Origin: Brevibacillus centrosporus
Lineage (GTDB): Bacteria > Bacillota > Bacilli > Brevibacillales > Brevibacillaceae
Direction: 5' to 3'
DNA: 64,000 bases
Assembly: GCF_003710815.1 (NCBI RefSeq)
Contig: NZ_RHHP01000051.1
Location: 42,851-106,850, forward strand
The position numbers were made by a program, and so were the translations under genes. This document shows positions 52,059 through 61,239 of the stretch, piece after piece; position 1 is the stretch's first letter; each line of letters opens with the position of its first letter. Under the pieces are notes generated by a model. It did not search any database, was not told the DNA's origin, and was given only the letters and a program-made list of their open reading frames with translations.

Positions 52059-53189
52059 ATGAACAAACAAAACATCACTTCTGACATGGAAGCTATGTCC
52101 ATCGAACAAGTGAAGGAACAATTGGTCGAATTAGGTAAAAAGCGTGGTGCGTTGTCTTACAAGGAAATTACAGATCGCCTCTCTGGTTTTGAGCAGGATT
52201 CTGATCAAATCGATGAGTTTTTTGAATACCTGGGTGATCAAGGCATTGAAATAAACAACAATGAGAACGAAGACGACGATGAAGAAGTCGATCGAATGAT
52301 CATGAAGGACGAGGACAACGAAGAATTCGATTTTGACGATCTCTCTGTTCCACCTGGAATCAAGATCAATGACCCTGTAAGAATGTACCTGAAAGAAATC
52401 GGTCGTGTGCCTCTGCTTTCCGCTGAAGAGGAGATTAAACTGGCTCAGCGTATCGAACAAGGGGATGAGGAAGCGAAGCGCCGATTGGCTGAAGCCAACC
52501 TTCGTCTGGTGGTTTCCATTGCGAAGCGTTATGTAGGTCGCGGCATGCTGTTCCTCGATTTGATTCAAGAAGGAAACATGGGTTTGATCAAAGCGGTGGA
52601 AAAATTTGATTACCGCAAAGGCTACAAGTTCAGTACGTATGCGACATGGTGGATCCGTCAGGCTATTACCCGTGCGATTGCTGACCAGGCGCGTACGATT
52701 CGGATTCCTGTGCATATGGTGGAAACCATTAACAAGCTGATACGTGTATCTCGTCAGCTGCTGCAAGAGCTGGGCCGCGAGCCAATGCCAGAAGAAATCG
52801 CGGAAAAAATGGATCTCACACCGGAAAAGGTGAGGGAAATCATGAAAATTGCCCAAGAGCCGGTATCGCTGGAGACGCCGATCGGGGAAGAGGACGATTC
52901 CCATCTGGGTGATTTTATCGAGGATCAGGATGCACTAGAGCCATCTGATGCCGCGGCTTACGAGCTGTTAAAGGAACAGTTGGAAGACGTGCTGGACACG
53001 TTGACGGATAGAGAAGAAAACGTATTGCGCCTGCGATTTGGTCTCGACGATGGACGCACTCGTACACTGGAGGAAGTGGGGAAAGTATTTGGCGTGACGC
53101 GTGAGCGGATTCGTCAAATCGAGGCAAAGGCCCTGCGCAAACTTCGTCATCCAAGCAGAAGCAAGCGCTTAAAAGATTTCTTGGAATAA
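52059..53189 (+). CDS. sigA: Housekeeping sigma factor SigA (RpoD)
   Basis: 376 residues. Region 1.1 is short and acidic (NENEDDDEEVDRM), region 1.2-2 includes DPVRMYLKEIGRVPLL and YKFSTYATWWIRQAITRAIADQ, and region 4 has VFGVTRERIRQIEAKALRKLRHPSR. It is the main promoter-recognition factor. The ATG follows GGAAGGAGGG. Cotranscribed with dnaG. Confidence 0.98.
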   Translation: MNKQNITSDMEAMSIEQVKEQLVELGKKRGALSYKEITDRLSGFEQDSDQIDEFFEYLGDQGIEINNNENEDDDEEVDRMIMKDEDNEEFDFDDLSVPPGIKINDPVRMYLKEIGRVPLLSAEEEIKLAQRIEQGDEEAKRRLAEANLRLVVSIAKRYVGRGMLFLDLIQEGNMGLIKAVEKFDYRKGYKFSTYATWWIRQAITRAIADQARTIRIPVHMVETINKLIRVSRQLLQELGREPMPEEIAEKMDLTPEKVREIMKIAQEPVSLETPIGEEDDSHLGDFIEDQDALEPSDAAAYELLKEQLEDVLDTLTDREENVLRLRFGLDDGRTRTLEEVGKVFGVTRERIRQIEAKALRKLRHPSRSKRLKDFLE

Positions 53190-53208
53190 CCGATATAGTA
53201 ATATGTGG

Positions 53209-53241
53209 CCTACGTACAGCCTACGTAGGCTTTTCTTTTTC
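53209..53241 (+). terminator. Terminator after sigA
   Basis: GCCTACGTA (53209-53217) and TACGTAGGC (53223-53231) form a perfect stem followed by TTTTCTTTTT. Confidence 0.9.
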
Positions 53242-53283
53242 CACCAATCAGACCTTTGCCGTCGATAGTAAGGAGGGGCCGCG

Positions 53284-54162
53284 TTGGACGACCAGCGCAA
53301 ACGTATCATTATTGCAGAGATTGAAAACTGGCGGAGAAATCATTTGCTGCCTGAACATTACTGCATTTTCCTATTAAATCTGTATACGGAAGGAGACCGG
53401 CCTCAGGCTTCTTCACCAGCCGTAGCCAAAAGCGAAAGGAAGAAATCGGAGGTCATTTATAAGACACCTGCTTCCTACTCGTCTCCTATAACCGGTAAAA
53501 TGGTAATGGCATGGCTCCTAGGTGCCTTTGTTATTGCAGGTTTGATCTTACTTGCTTTTCATTTTAACCGTTTTCAAACCCCAATGCAAATTACCATCTT
53601 TGCCTGTTTCGCACTTGTTTTCTATATTATGGGACTAGTATTTCGCCGCACGGCACCGCCTCTCACCCATCTTTTTTTAATTCTCTCCTTCATCGTCTTG
53701 ATCGCGGGTGGGATATACAGCATTATCCAAATGGGTGGCTCAACCCCGATGATTCTGTTTTACTTGGGTCTGATATGTGTTCTGCTGTGCGCGAGTGCGT
53801 TTCTGTTTGGGTTTACCTACCTGCTTTATGGCGGCATGCTGGGCTTGGCCCTTTTATATGGATTTGCTACAATGGGCCGAATCAGTCAAGAGTATTCATG
53901 GTGGCGTTCGGAGCTGTACTGGGTACCGTTGGCTTGTGTGTGGACAGGATTGGGCTTTCTCATGAACAGCGGCAATCCCAAATGGGCCGGAGTCTTTGCC
54001 TTCTGCGGATTGGCTGCCTTTTTCGGAGCTGAGGTGCAGGCTCTCTACATACCGGAAGCGAAACGTGACGTGATCCAGCTGCTGCTATTTCTAAAGGTTT
54101 TTCTGGCTTCTGCCTTGTTTTTCTTTACGCGTGGTTATTGGTTTTCCTGGCTGCGTCTGTAG
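53284..54162 (+). CDS. Polytopic membrane protein of unknown function
   Basis: 292 residues. A soluble N-terminal part (about 1-70; IIIAEIENWRRNHLLPEHYCIFLLNLY) resembles the cytoplasmic start of DUF2157-type proteins. About eight membrane helices follow. No catalytic motif or transporter signature was recognised. TTG 53284 has AGGAGGGG upstream. It sits between sigA and an acyl-CoA dehydrogenase, where B. subtilis has cccA. Confidence 0.7.
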   Translation: MDDQRKRIIIAEIENWRRNHLLPEHYCIFLLNLYTEGDRPQASSPAVAKSERKKSEVIYKTPASYSSPITGKMVMAWLLGAFVIAGLILLAFHFNRFQTPMQITIFACFALVFYIMGLVFRRTAPPLTHLFLILSFIVLIAGGIYSIIQMGGSTPMILFYLGLICVLLCASAFLFGFTYLLYGGMLGLALLYGFATMGRISQEYSWWRSELYWVPLACVWTGLGFLMNSGNPKWAGVFAFCGLAAFFGAEVQALYIPEAKRDVIQLLLFLKVFLASALFFFTRGYWFSWLRL

Positions 54163-54183
54163 AGAGGATGACTTTGGATTTCC

Positions 54184-54213
54184 CTGACACGGTGGTTTGC
54201 TGTTTGCTACAAT
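54184..54213 (+). promoter_or_regulatory. Promoter of the 54-residue membrane protein gene
   Basis: CTGACA (54184-54189), 18-base spacer, TACAAT (54208-54213) with an upstream TG (TTTGCTACAAT), 30 bases before the GTG start. Confidence 0.5.
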
Positions 54214-54242
54214 GGGTGGGGATAAGGGGTTGAGGTGATAGA

Positions 54243-54407
54243 GTGGACAACAAGTGGAAAGTTTTGATCGGAATTTTGCTCGCCGTCATTTTTCTCGGAG
54301 GGGAAACGGCTGCTCAGCTTATGGGCTACAAGACCTATAGTATTGGGTACATATTGGGAGCTCTTTCTTTTATCGGGGCTATTGTAGTGGGAGCACGCCA
54401 AAAATAA
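54243..54407 (+). CDS. 54-residue two-helix membrane protein
   Basis: MDNKWKVLIGILLAVIFLGG opens the protein; a second helix runs YILGALSFIGAIVVGA. GTG 54243 follows GAGGTGAT, and a strong terminator overlaps the stop codon. Function unknown. A promoter and terminator of its own make it a likely real gene despite its size. Confidence 0.65.
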   Translation: MDNKWKVLIGILLAVIFLGGETAAQLMGYKTYSIGYILGALSFIGAIVVGARQK

Positions 54408-54420
54408 GGCGTGCTTTTTT
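54392..54420 (+). terminator. Terminator after the 54-residue gene
   Basis: AGCACGCC (54392-54399) and GGCGTGCT (54408-54415) form the stem; six T follow. The stem overlaps the stop codon. Confidence 0.9.
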
Positions 54421-54488
54421 CTGGCCAAGGAGATTATAAATGTAACTCCACAGGAGGGGAGCTATGGTGTATAATGGTAAGAGAATTC

Positions 54489-54506
54489 TGAACAAACGCT
54501 CAGTCA
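54489..54506. promoter_or_regulatory. Imperfect dyad upstream of acyl-CoA dehydrogenase
   Basis: TGAACAAACGCTCAGTCA is a partial palindrome (TGA...TCA) resembling TetR-family operators such as that of Bacillus FadR. It lies just downstream of a TATAAT element at 54470-54475 that lacks a good -35. Confidence 0.3.
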
Positions 54507-54534
54507 AAATGCCGCAATCCTTTTTACCACTACA

Positions 54535-54548
54535 CTAAAGCGCTTTCA
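54535..54548. promoter_or_regulatory. Possible CcpA cre site
   Basis: CTAAAGCGCTTTCA matches the cre consensus TGWAANCGNTNWCA at all but its first two fixed positions and contains the palindrome AAAGCGCTTT. It overlaps the 5' side of the dehydrogenase ribosome site, where CcpA binding would block expression. Confidence 0.5.
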
Positions 54549-54562
54549 AGGGGGCTTCAAAA

Positions 54563-55702
54563 ATGAACTATGATTTGACCCAGGAACAGCTTATGTTGAA
54601 AAAAATGATTCGGGAGTTTGCGGATGAGGTAGTCGCGCCTGGTGCAGATGAGCGCGACAAGACGAAGCAGTTTCCTGTTGAGGTATTTAAGCAGATGGCA
54701 GAATTGAACTTGATGGGACTGCCTTTTTCAGAACATTATGGCGGTGCAGGGGCAGATACCACGAGCTTTGCGATTGTAACGGAAGAGCTCAGCCGAGCTT
54801 GTGGTTCGACGGGAATTACGTACTCGGCGCATATATCCCTAGGAGGGGCTCCCCTTTCCTTATTTGGAACAGAGGAACAAAAACGTACGTATCTGTCCAA
54901 AATTTGCTCAGGAGAAAGCTTTGGGGCATTTGGCTTGACGGAGCCGAATGCGGGATCGGATGCAGGAGGCACGAAAACGTCAGCAGTGCTCGATGATCAC
55001 GGTTGGCTAATCAATGGATCGAAATGCTTTATTACCAATGCTTCCTATGCATCCTTTCTCGCTTTGACAGCTGTTACGGATAAAGAGAAAGGGGCGCGCG
55101 GAATCACCGCCTTTATCGTGCCGACGGATTCGCCTGGCTTTACCGTGTTGGCCAATTACGAGAAACTCGGCCTGCATAGCTCCAATACGACAGAGCTGGT
55201 TTTGGAGAATGTGCGCGTTCCAGAAGAGAATGTGCTGGGGAAACAGGGAGAGGGCTTCAAGCAGTTCCTGATTACGCTAGACGGAGGACGGATCGGAATT
55301 GGGGCGATGGCTGTAGGAATTGCGCAGGCTGCCTATGATAAGGCCCTGCAATACGCCAAGCAAAGAACCGCTTTTGGAAATTCACTCAGCCAATTCCAGG
55401 CGATCCAGCACAAGCTGGCAGACATGGCGATGCAAATCGAGCTTGCGCGAAACATGGTGTACAAAGCTGCATGGCTGAAGGACAACGGTCGTCGCTTCAC
55501 AAAAGAAGCCGCCATGGCAAAGCTGTATGCTTCCGAGGTTGCCATGTCCGCCACTCATCAGGCGATTCAAATCCATGGAGGGTACGGTTACATGCGCGAA
55601 TATCAGGTAGAGCGCTTTTTCCGTGATGCCAGACTACTGGAGATCGGGGAAGGGACATCCGAGATTCTGCGCAATGTCATTGCTCGTGAAATTGGCTGCT
55701 AA
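54563..55702 (+). CDS. Acyl-CoA dehydrogenase
   Basis: 379-residue FAD flavoenzyme of fatty-acid or branched-chain degradation. AFGLTEPNAGSDAGG and CFITNASYA are FAD/substrate-binding motifs; the likely catalytic base is Glu363 in IGEGTSEIL. QIHGGYGYMREYQVERFFRDAR is a family block. The protein is short-/medium-chain like; exact substrate unknown. ATG 54563 is 8 bases after AAGGGGG. A candidate cre site and a TetR-like dyad lie upstream. Confidence 0.93.
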   Translation: MNYDLTQEQLMLKKMIREFADEVVAPGADERDKTKQFPVEVFKQMAELNLMGLPFSEHYGGAGADTTSFAIVTEELSRACGSTGITYSAHISLGGAPLSLFGTEEQKRTYLSKICSGESFGAFGLTEPNAGSDAGGTKTSAVLDDHGWLINGSKCFITNASYASFLALTAVTDKEKGARGITAFIVPTDSPGFTVLANYEKLGLHSSNTTELVLENVRVPEENVLGKQGEGFKQFLITLDGGRIGIGAMAVGIAQAAYDKALQYAKQRTAFGNSLSQFQAIQHKLADMAMQIELARNMVYKAAWLKDNGRRFTKEAAMAKLYASEVAMSATHQAIQIHGGYGYMREYQVERFFRDARLLEIGEGTSEILRNVIAREIGC

Positions 55703-55718
55703 ATCATACTTTGAAGAG

Positions 55719-55749
55719 AGCCTCGCTGAGAAACGCCAGCGGGGTTTTT
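55719..55749 (+). terminator. Terminator after acyl-CoA dehydrogenase
   Basis: CCTCGCTG (55720-55727) pairs with CAGCGGGG (55736-55743), with one G-T pair, followed by TTTTT. Confidence 0.87.
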
Positions 55750-55785
55750 GTCGTTCTTTGCGCGCTCTTTGTCAGGTATTTAGCA

Positions 55786-55815
55786 TTGGGCAATCGCTCC
55801 CAAATAGGGTAGAAT
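55786..55815 (+). promoter_or_regulatory. Possible promoter of trmK-yqfO
   Basis: TTGGGC (55786-55791), 18-base spacer, TAGAAT (55810-55815), 27 bases before the ATG. Confidence 0.45.
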
Positions 55816-55841
55816 AGAGGGAACGGAAGGTGAAGAGACAC

Positions 55842-56576
55842 ATGACATATGTAACAATTTCCAAGCGTCTGGAAACGATTGCTCGCTATTGCCCCCAAGG
55901 AGCCCGCGTCGCCGACATCGGGTCGGATCATGCGTTGTTGGCTTCTTATTTGCTTCTATCGGGAATCGCATCGCATGTAATCGCAGGCGAAGTAAACGAA
56001 GGACCTTATCAGGCAGCGCTTAAACAAATACATACGCTGCAACTACAGGACCGCGCATCTGTACGAAAAGGAGACGGTTTGGCCGTACTCACTCCCGGTG
56101 AAGTAGATGTGGTCTGTATCGCGGGGATGGGCGGACAGCTTATTGCTTCCATCCTCGAAGCCGGCGTGGACAAGCTGGTTGGTGTGAAACGGTTGATTCT
56201 ACAGCCAAATGTGGGGGAGGAAATCGTCCGCCGCTGGTTCTTGGAGCGTGGCTGGGAGTTGATCGCTGAAACGATTCTGGAAGAAGACGGGATCGTCTAT
56301 GAAATTTTAGTGGCAGAGCGTGGAAATGTGGAGCTGCCTTATGAAAACAAGGACCGAACCAAGGTAGAATTGCTGCGAATCGGTCCGTTCCTCTGGGAGC
56401 AAAAACAGCCTGCTCTCGTACAAAAATGGCTCCATGAACGAGAAAAATGGGCGAAGGTACTTGTGCAGCTAAGCCGCTCGGAAAAACCGGAAGCAGCAGC
56501 CCGGATACAGGAAATTACGGCAGAAGTTGAATGGATCGATGAGGTGATTGCATGTTTGCGCACGGACAGACTGTGA
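55842..56576 (+). CDS. trmK: tRNA (adenine22-N1)-methyltransferase TrmK
   Basis: 244 residues. The SAM motif is VADIGSDH (residues ~23-30), with VCIAGMGGQLIASIL and LILQPNVGEEIVRRWF, all typical of TrmK/COG2384. It methylates A22 in the D-loop of some tRNAs. ATG 55842 has GGAAGGTGA 8 bases upstream; GTG 55830 overlaps the site. It overlaps yqfO by 25 bases, as a two-gene unit conserved in Bacillus. Confidence 0.94.
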   Translation: MTYVTISKRLETIARYCPQGARVADIGSDHALLASYLLLSGIASHVIAGEVNEGPYQAALKQIHTLQLQDRASVRKGDGLAVLTPGEVDVVCIAGMGGQLIASILEAGVDKLVGVKRLILQPNVGEEIVRRWFLERGWELIAETILEEDGIVYEILVAERGNVELPYENKDRTKVELLRIGPFLWEQKQPALVQKWLHEREKWAKVLVQLSRSEKPEAAARIQEITAEVEWIDEVIACLRTDRL

Positions 56577-57667
56577 TTCAATACGTGGAGCGATTGGCTC
56601 CCAAATCGTTGGCGTATGAAGGAGACAAGATTGGCCTTCACGTAGGCACTTTGCAAAAACAGGTGAAAAAGGTAATGGTCGCACTGGACGTTCTGGAATC
56701 CGTCGTTGATGAGGCGATTGCAGAAGGCGTGGATCTGATTGTTGCGCACCATGCGGTCATCTATCGCCCGCTTAAAAACATTCGCACAGATATGGCAGCA
56801 GGCCGTGTCTTCGAAAAGCTGATTAAGCATGATATTGCCGTCTATACGGCTCATACAAATCTCGATGTCGCTGTCGGTGGCATGAACGATTGGCTGGCGG
56901 AAGCTATCGGCTTGAACAAGGTGGAGGTACTGGATGTCATCCACCGCGACAGCTGGAAAAAGCTCGCGGTCTTCGTACCCGCCTCGCATCGGGATGCTGT
57001 TTTTCAAGCGATCTCAGAAGCTGGAGCAGGCTTTGTCGGAAACTACAGCCACTGCTCATTCCAGACAGAAGGAACAGGGACCTTTATGCCAGGGGAAGGC
57101 ACGAATCCGTTTATCGGGACCACAGGCAAGCTGGAAAAGGTCGAAGAAGTCAAGCTGGAGATGGTTGTGCCGGCTTCTCGACAGTCCGCGGTTGTAAAAG
57201 CCATGCTCGCTGCGCACCCCTATGAAGAAGTCGCCTATGACATCATTCCACTCGAGCAGGCTGGAACAGGCTATGGCATCGGCCGAATTGGCGTATTGCC
57301 ACAGCCGATGACGCTGCGACAGCTGGCAGAGCTAGTAAAAGAGCGCTTCTCTTTGCAAGGCTTACGCGTTGTTGGGGATTTGGACGGCCAAGTGAAAAAA
57401 GTGGCTGTGGTGGGAGGCGACGGAAGCTCCTTTGTTTCCAAAGCGATATTTAAGGGAGCGGATGCCTACTTGACGGGCGATATTGGCTACCACACCGCTC
57501 ACGACGCACAGGCAGAGGGTCTTTCGATTATTGATGCTGGCCACAATATCGAAAAGATCATGAAGCAAAAGCTGGCTGATTACCTAAATGAACTACTGAA
57601 AGCAAACGGCTATCAGACAGAAGTAATTGCATCGACTATGCACACGGATCCGTTCCAATTTGTATAG
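56552..57667 (+). CDS. yqfO: Nif3-like dinuclear-metal protein YqfO
   Basis: 371 residues, the long form of the Nif3/YbgI family with a PII/CutA-like insert in the middle. Metal-binding histidines are in LIVAHHAVIY and VYTAHTNLDVA; the C-terminal half has LTGDIGYHTAHDAQAEGLSIIDAGHN. The function is unsettled (GTP cyclohydrolase I type 2 is a historical annotation). GAGGTGATT precedes the ATG. Confidence 0.93.
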   Translation: MFAHGQTVIQYVERLAPKSLAYEGDKIGLHVGTLQKQVKKVMVALDVLESVVDEAIAEGVDLIVAHHAVIYRPLKNIRTDMAAGRVFEKLIKHDIAVYTAHTNLDVAVGGMNDWLAEAIGLNKVEVLDVIHRDSWKKLAVFVPASHRDAVFQAISEAGAGFVGNYSHCSFQTEGTGTFMPGEGTNPFIGTTGKLEKVEEVKLEMVVPASRQSAVVKAMLAAHPYEEVAYDIIPLEQAGTGYGIGRIGVLPQPMTLRQLAELVKERFSLQGLRVVGDLDGQVKKVAVVGGDGSSFVSKAIFKGADAYLTGDIGYHTAHDAQAEGLSIIDAGHNIEKIMKQKLADYLNELLKANGYQTEVIASTMHTDPFQFV

Positions 57668-57729
57668 GAGACCAGGCGTATTGGCCAGTCGGTTAATGGC
57701 CTGCCAGTTGAAGTGTAGGAGGGATTCAC

Positions 57730-59730
57730 GTGCAAAAATTCATACGAACGTTATCCTGTGTTCTTCTCGCTGCTACGCTGCTTACCCCCGGCTTTGCCTC
57801 TGCGGCTGGGGGCTTTATGCCTTACGGGGACATTAGCAACCATTGGGCAAAGACCTCCATTATCCGTGGAGTTCAGGCGGGGCTTTTTGCAGCAGGCAGC
57901 AGTGCCCCACTTTTTTACCCAAATCGCGATATGACCCGAGCAGAGTTTGTGGCTTTAATCGATCGCTTGTACAACGGAGGACAGTACCAGCTATATCCCC
58001 TGACATTTTTGTCGGAGCACGCGGAATGGAATAGGGGCGAGGGCTTTGAAGAGCCGTATTTGCCCTACAAGGACGTCGACCGCCTGACTTGGATGTACAC
58101 GCCTACGCTGCGTGTTTCGTATATCTTGGATCGTTTGTATGGTCCACATGCGATTGCTCAAGTGTTTCCTGGGGAGCAAATGAAGCCGAATCAAGCGATC
58201 ACCCACGAAGAAGCGGCTAAGCTCATGCAAATGTTTACCATGACAGGTGACAACCAAAGGGCATGGGAGGAAGTGAAGAGCTGGGGATGGCTCGAGGGTG
58301 AGAGCACAGACCTTTTGAAAAGAGGAGAGGCAGCCGCTGCAGCGGATCGCTTGATGACCTACCTGCTGCAGGATACCATTCTGCCCTTGCTCGATTACGA
58401 TGGCTCGAAATTTCCGATGGTTCCCGAGATTCAGGAGCTTTTCCCTTTGTTTGTAACGTATACGGATTCCAAAACGTCAGATGAGAAGATGTATGTGAAC
58501 GCGGTGGAAGCCATTCGCAATCATGAGGATACAGATAATACCTACCTTGATCTGGAGAAGCTGGCGAGCAACTCGTTTTCCAATCAGATCGGCGTTCATT
58601 TCTATTTAAGCTGGAACCCCTCGACACCTTTGACAGACAATTTGGAAGAAGCATTCCGTTCTATTGATGCGTATTTTCAGGATAAGATCATTTTGCCAGA
58701 TACTTTGCGCCTGCTGAGTGCGAACGTGTATGATATCGCTTTGCAGATGGGAGCGAATGATTCGGCGGAGTATGAAAAAGTATTGAAGCGTTTGGCAGCG
58801 TATGAGCCGAAGCTCAAGCAGGATACAGAGGAATGGGAATCCTTGGCGATTTATCTGGGAGCCTTGGAGATCAAAGCTGGGCTGACAGACAAAGCCCTGG
58901 TTCGGTATGAAACGTTTGCTTCCAGGCATGCAGAGGCGCTCTTGAATTCCGCTTATTACCTAGTTCAGGAAGGGCGGATCCAAGAGGCGGAGTCTTTGCT
59001 CGCAAAACAGAAGCCAAAGCCCTCGGATGAGCGGATGACACAGCTGGTTAAGCTCTTGGGACAGGAGCTTGCCTCCCTCAAGCAGCAGCCATCGATTGCA
59101 ACTGATCTGACCTATACGTTGAACCATCTGGATCGAGTCTCGTCTTATCAGGTAAAAGGGGAAGCGTTTTTGAGTGGTTTTTCCTTCAAATACACGCAGG
59201 ATGTAGACGCTACGCGCAATTCCAGCCATACGCAGGGCTTTTACCAATCTCCCCAGCAGTTGGTTTCGGACAAGCTTGAGACGTATACAGACGGTCAGAA
59301 AAAGATCCAGTATTCGTATGACACGAAGAAACAGGGCTGGGTGCAGCATCCGACAGACAAGCTGGATTTCGTGCATGAATGGGTAGGGACCCAAAGCATC
59401 CAAGATCGGATGAACAATTTGCATGCCCGCTACTACAAGCAATCATTTGGTCGATATGACATCATCACAGAGTGGATTCCGGGTGCCGCTCTTACGGAAA
59501 AAGCAAAAAGCCTTTCGTTTAGCAGAGGGAAGATTAAGAACGTTTCCCTCTATATGAATAAATACTATATTGACCGCGAAAGTGACGAGCTGGTCAAGCA
59601 TGTATGGCGGTACGAAGAAATTTATGAGAACAGGGAGTATGTGGCCTATTCGGGGACGGATCAGTACAATCTGTCGTCTAACGTCAAGGTTTCCATCCCC
59701 GATGAGGTTCGGAAAGAGGTGACACCATGA
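57730..59730 (+). CDS. Secreted S-layer-homology-domain protein
   Basis: 666 residues. A signal peptide (cut near FASA-AG, residue ~25) is followed by an SLH motif (YGDISNHWAKTSIIRGVQAGL ... NRDMTRAEFVALIDRLY, about 30-82) and a second degenerate one (about 110-170: YKDVDR ... MKPNQAITHEEAAKLMQMF). Only two are clear, while wall-binding modules usually have three. The middle has helical TPR-like repeats (about 340-450), and the C-terminal 200 residues are beta-rich. GTG 57730 follows AGGAGGG. It is coupled by ATGA overlap to the S41 protease gene. Function unknown; probably cell-surface attached. Confidence 0.8.
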   Translation: MQKFIRTLSCVLLAATLLTPGFASAAGGFMPYGDISNHWAKTSIIRGVQAGLFAAGSSAPLFYPNRDMTRAEFVALIDRLYNGGQYQLYPLTFLSEHAEWNRGEGFEEPYLPYKDVDRLTWMYTPTLRVSYILDRLYGPHAIAQVFPGEQMKPNQAITHEEAAKLMQMFTMTGDNQRAWEEVKSWGWLEGESTDLLKRGEAAAAADRLMTYLLQDTILPLLDYDGSKFPMVPEIQELFPLFVTYTDSKTSDEKMYVNAVEAIRNHEDTDNTYLDLEKLASNSFSNQIGVHFYLSWNPSTPLTDNLEEAFRSIDAYFQDKIILPDTLRLLSANVYDIALQMGANDSAEYEKVLKRLAAYEPKLKQDTEEWESLAIYLGALEIKAGLTDKALVRYETFASRHAEALLNSAYYLVQEGRIQEAESLLAKQKPKPSDERMTQLVKLLGQELASLKQQPSIATDLTYTLNHLDRVSSYQVKGEAFLSGFSFKYTQDVDATRNSSHTQGFYQSPQQLVSDKLETYTDGQKKIQYSYDTKKQGWVQHPTDKLDFVHEWVGTQSIQDRMNNLHARYYKQSFGRYDIITEWIPGAALTEKAKSLSFSRGKIKNVSLYMNKYYIDRESDELVKHVWRYEEIYENREYVAYSGTDQYNLSSNVKVSIPDEVRKEVTP

Positions 59731-61226
59731 AACGGTTGAGTCAATGGGCTTTAGCTGTTTTGCTTTTGACCACTGTGATACCAGCACATGCAGCAGAAAG
59801 ACCCTATATGGAGACAGAAGAAGTTTTTTATCACGTCATGGAAAGTCACTTGAGCAAGCCGGAAGTCAAACAATTGGTAAAAGGCGCGCTGCAATCCATT
59901 AGCGAACATGCCAATGAGAAGCAGCAGCTGAAACTCCCTGTCTCCGCGGAGGACGATACGCTGGGGGAGATGGAGCAGCGTATGGCGGAATGGCAAGCCA
60001 AAGGAAAATGGGATTCCACCACCATCAATACGTGGGCGATCGACGGGATGCTCTCTACCTTAAATGATCCGCACAGTGTCTTTTTCACTTCGGATGAGTT
60101 GCGTTTGTTCCAATCCGATGTGGAAAATCAATTCGTCGGCTTTGGTTTCCGCATGCGGATGCAAAACAACGAGCTGATTTTACGCGAAATCGTTCCGGGT
60201 TCACCCGCGGCAGCCTCTAAGGTATTGAAGCGGGGCGACCAGGTGAAAAAGGTAGGCAATATTTCGCTGGTGGGCAAAAGCTTTGAAGAGGCATATGCCT
60301 ATTTAAAAGGAGAAGCGGGAACCGAAGCGGTTCTGACTATTTATCGAGCGTCAGAGGACCGCGAGTTTCAGGTGAAGCTCCAGCGTGCTTCGCTTTCGTT
60401 GCCTGAGGCAGAAGGGCAGCTGTTCACCAAAGGCGGCATCGGGTATATCAGCCTGGAAACGTTCGGATCGGATGGGGCCATTCAGATGAGAGACAAGCTT
60501 GCCGAGTTTGCTCGTTCCGGGCAGCCAATGAAAGGGCTTGTTTTGGACCTGCGCGACAACGGTGGGGGGTATCTTTCGACTGCCCGTGACATCGCCAGTC
60601 TCTTTATGGAGGAAGGCTTGCTGATGTACACAACGAACCGCAATGGCGTGGAAGTGGAGACATGGGTCCGTAACGGCCGGGACATCGGTATTCCGGTTCG
60701 CATCTTGGTGAACGGGGGGACAGCCTCGGCGTCGGAGCTTTTATCCGGTGCCCTGCGCGACCATGGAATCGCTAAGCTTGTTGGAACCAAAACATATGGA
60801 AAAGGCAGCGCACAGCAAGTGATTCCACTCTCGGAAGGAGATGCTCTGAAGCTGACGCTGAACGAGTACTTTACCCCCGAGCATACGGTGGTCAACCACG
60901 TCGGTTTGGAGCCGGATATGCTGGTTGAGGATTACGGGGCGCAAGTTGTAGAAGCGCTGCATTCCTTGAACGTGACAAACTGGGAGCTGAGCGACGAAAA
61001 TGGAGATACCATAGTAAATGGGGTTCCATTTCCAACGGTAGATCCTCTTTTCAAGCAGGCCTCCGATGGTCTGCAGATCAAAGCGGCAGTTCTTTCCCAT
61101 CTGCTGGGCGACAAATCAATTGGAGAGAAGGATTACGTTTCTCTTGCTCCTTATTTGAAAAGTCATCCCTCCTTACAGCTGCAAAGTCAAAATGGCGTGC
61201 ACACGCTCCGCTATCAAACGAATTAA
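59727..61226 (+). CDS. Secreted S41 C-terminal processing peptidase with PDZ domain
   Basis: 499 residues with a signal peptide (AHA-AE, cut near residue 22). A PDZ domain (about 130-215: FGFRMRMQNNELILREIVPGSPAAASKVLKRGDQV) precedes the tail-specific protease core. The catalytic Ser lies in GGTASASELL (residues ~331-339) and Lys359 in KTYGKGSAQ. LDLRDNGGGYLSTA is a family block. The C-terminal region may be a peptidoglycan-binding-like domain. It starts by a 4-base overlap with the SLH gene, suggesting they work together at the cell surface. Confidence 0.92.
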   Translation: MKRLSQWALAVLLLTTVIPAHAAERPYMETEEVFYHVMESHLSKPEVKQLVKGALQSISEHANEKQQLKLPVSAEDDTLGEMEQRMAEWQAKGKWDSTTINTWAIDGMLSTLNDPHSVFFTSDELRLFQSDVENQFVGFGFRMRMQNNELILREIVPGSPAAASKVLKRGDQVKKVGNISLVGKSFEEAYAYLKGEAGTEAVLTIYRASEDREFQVKLQRASLSLPEAEGQLFTKGGIGYISLETFGSDGAIQMRDKLAEFARSGQPMKGLVLDLRDNGGGYLSTARDIASLFMEEGLLMYTTNRNGVEVETWVRNGRDIGIPVRILVNGGTASASELLSGALRDHGIAKLVGTKTYGKGSAQQVIPLSEGDALKLTLNEYFTPEHTVVNHVGLEPDMLVEDYGAQVVEALHSLNVTNWELSDENGDTIVNGVPFPTVDPLFKQASDGLQIKAAVLSHLLGDKSIGEKDYVSLAPYLKSHPSLQLQSQNGVHTLRYQTN

Positions 61227-61239
61227 AAGGATCGTACGC

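Noticed and set aside
54455..54530. tRNA-like stretch (TATAATGGTAAG)
   Set aside because: Resembles a D-arm by chance, but no acceptor stem, anticodon stem or T-loop (GTTCRANNC) can be built.
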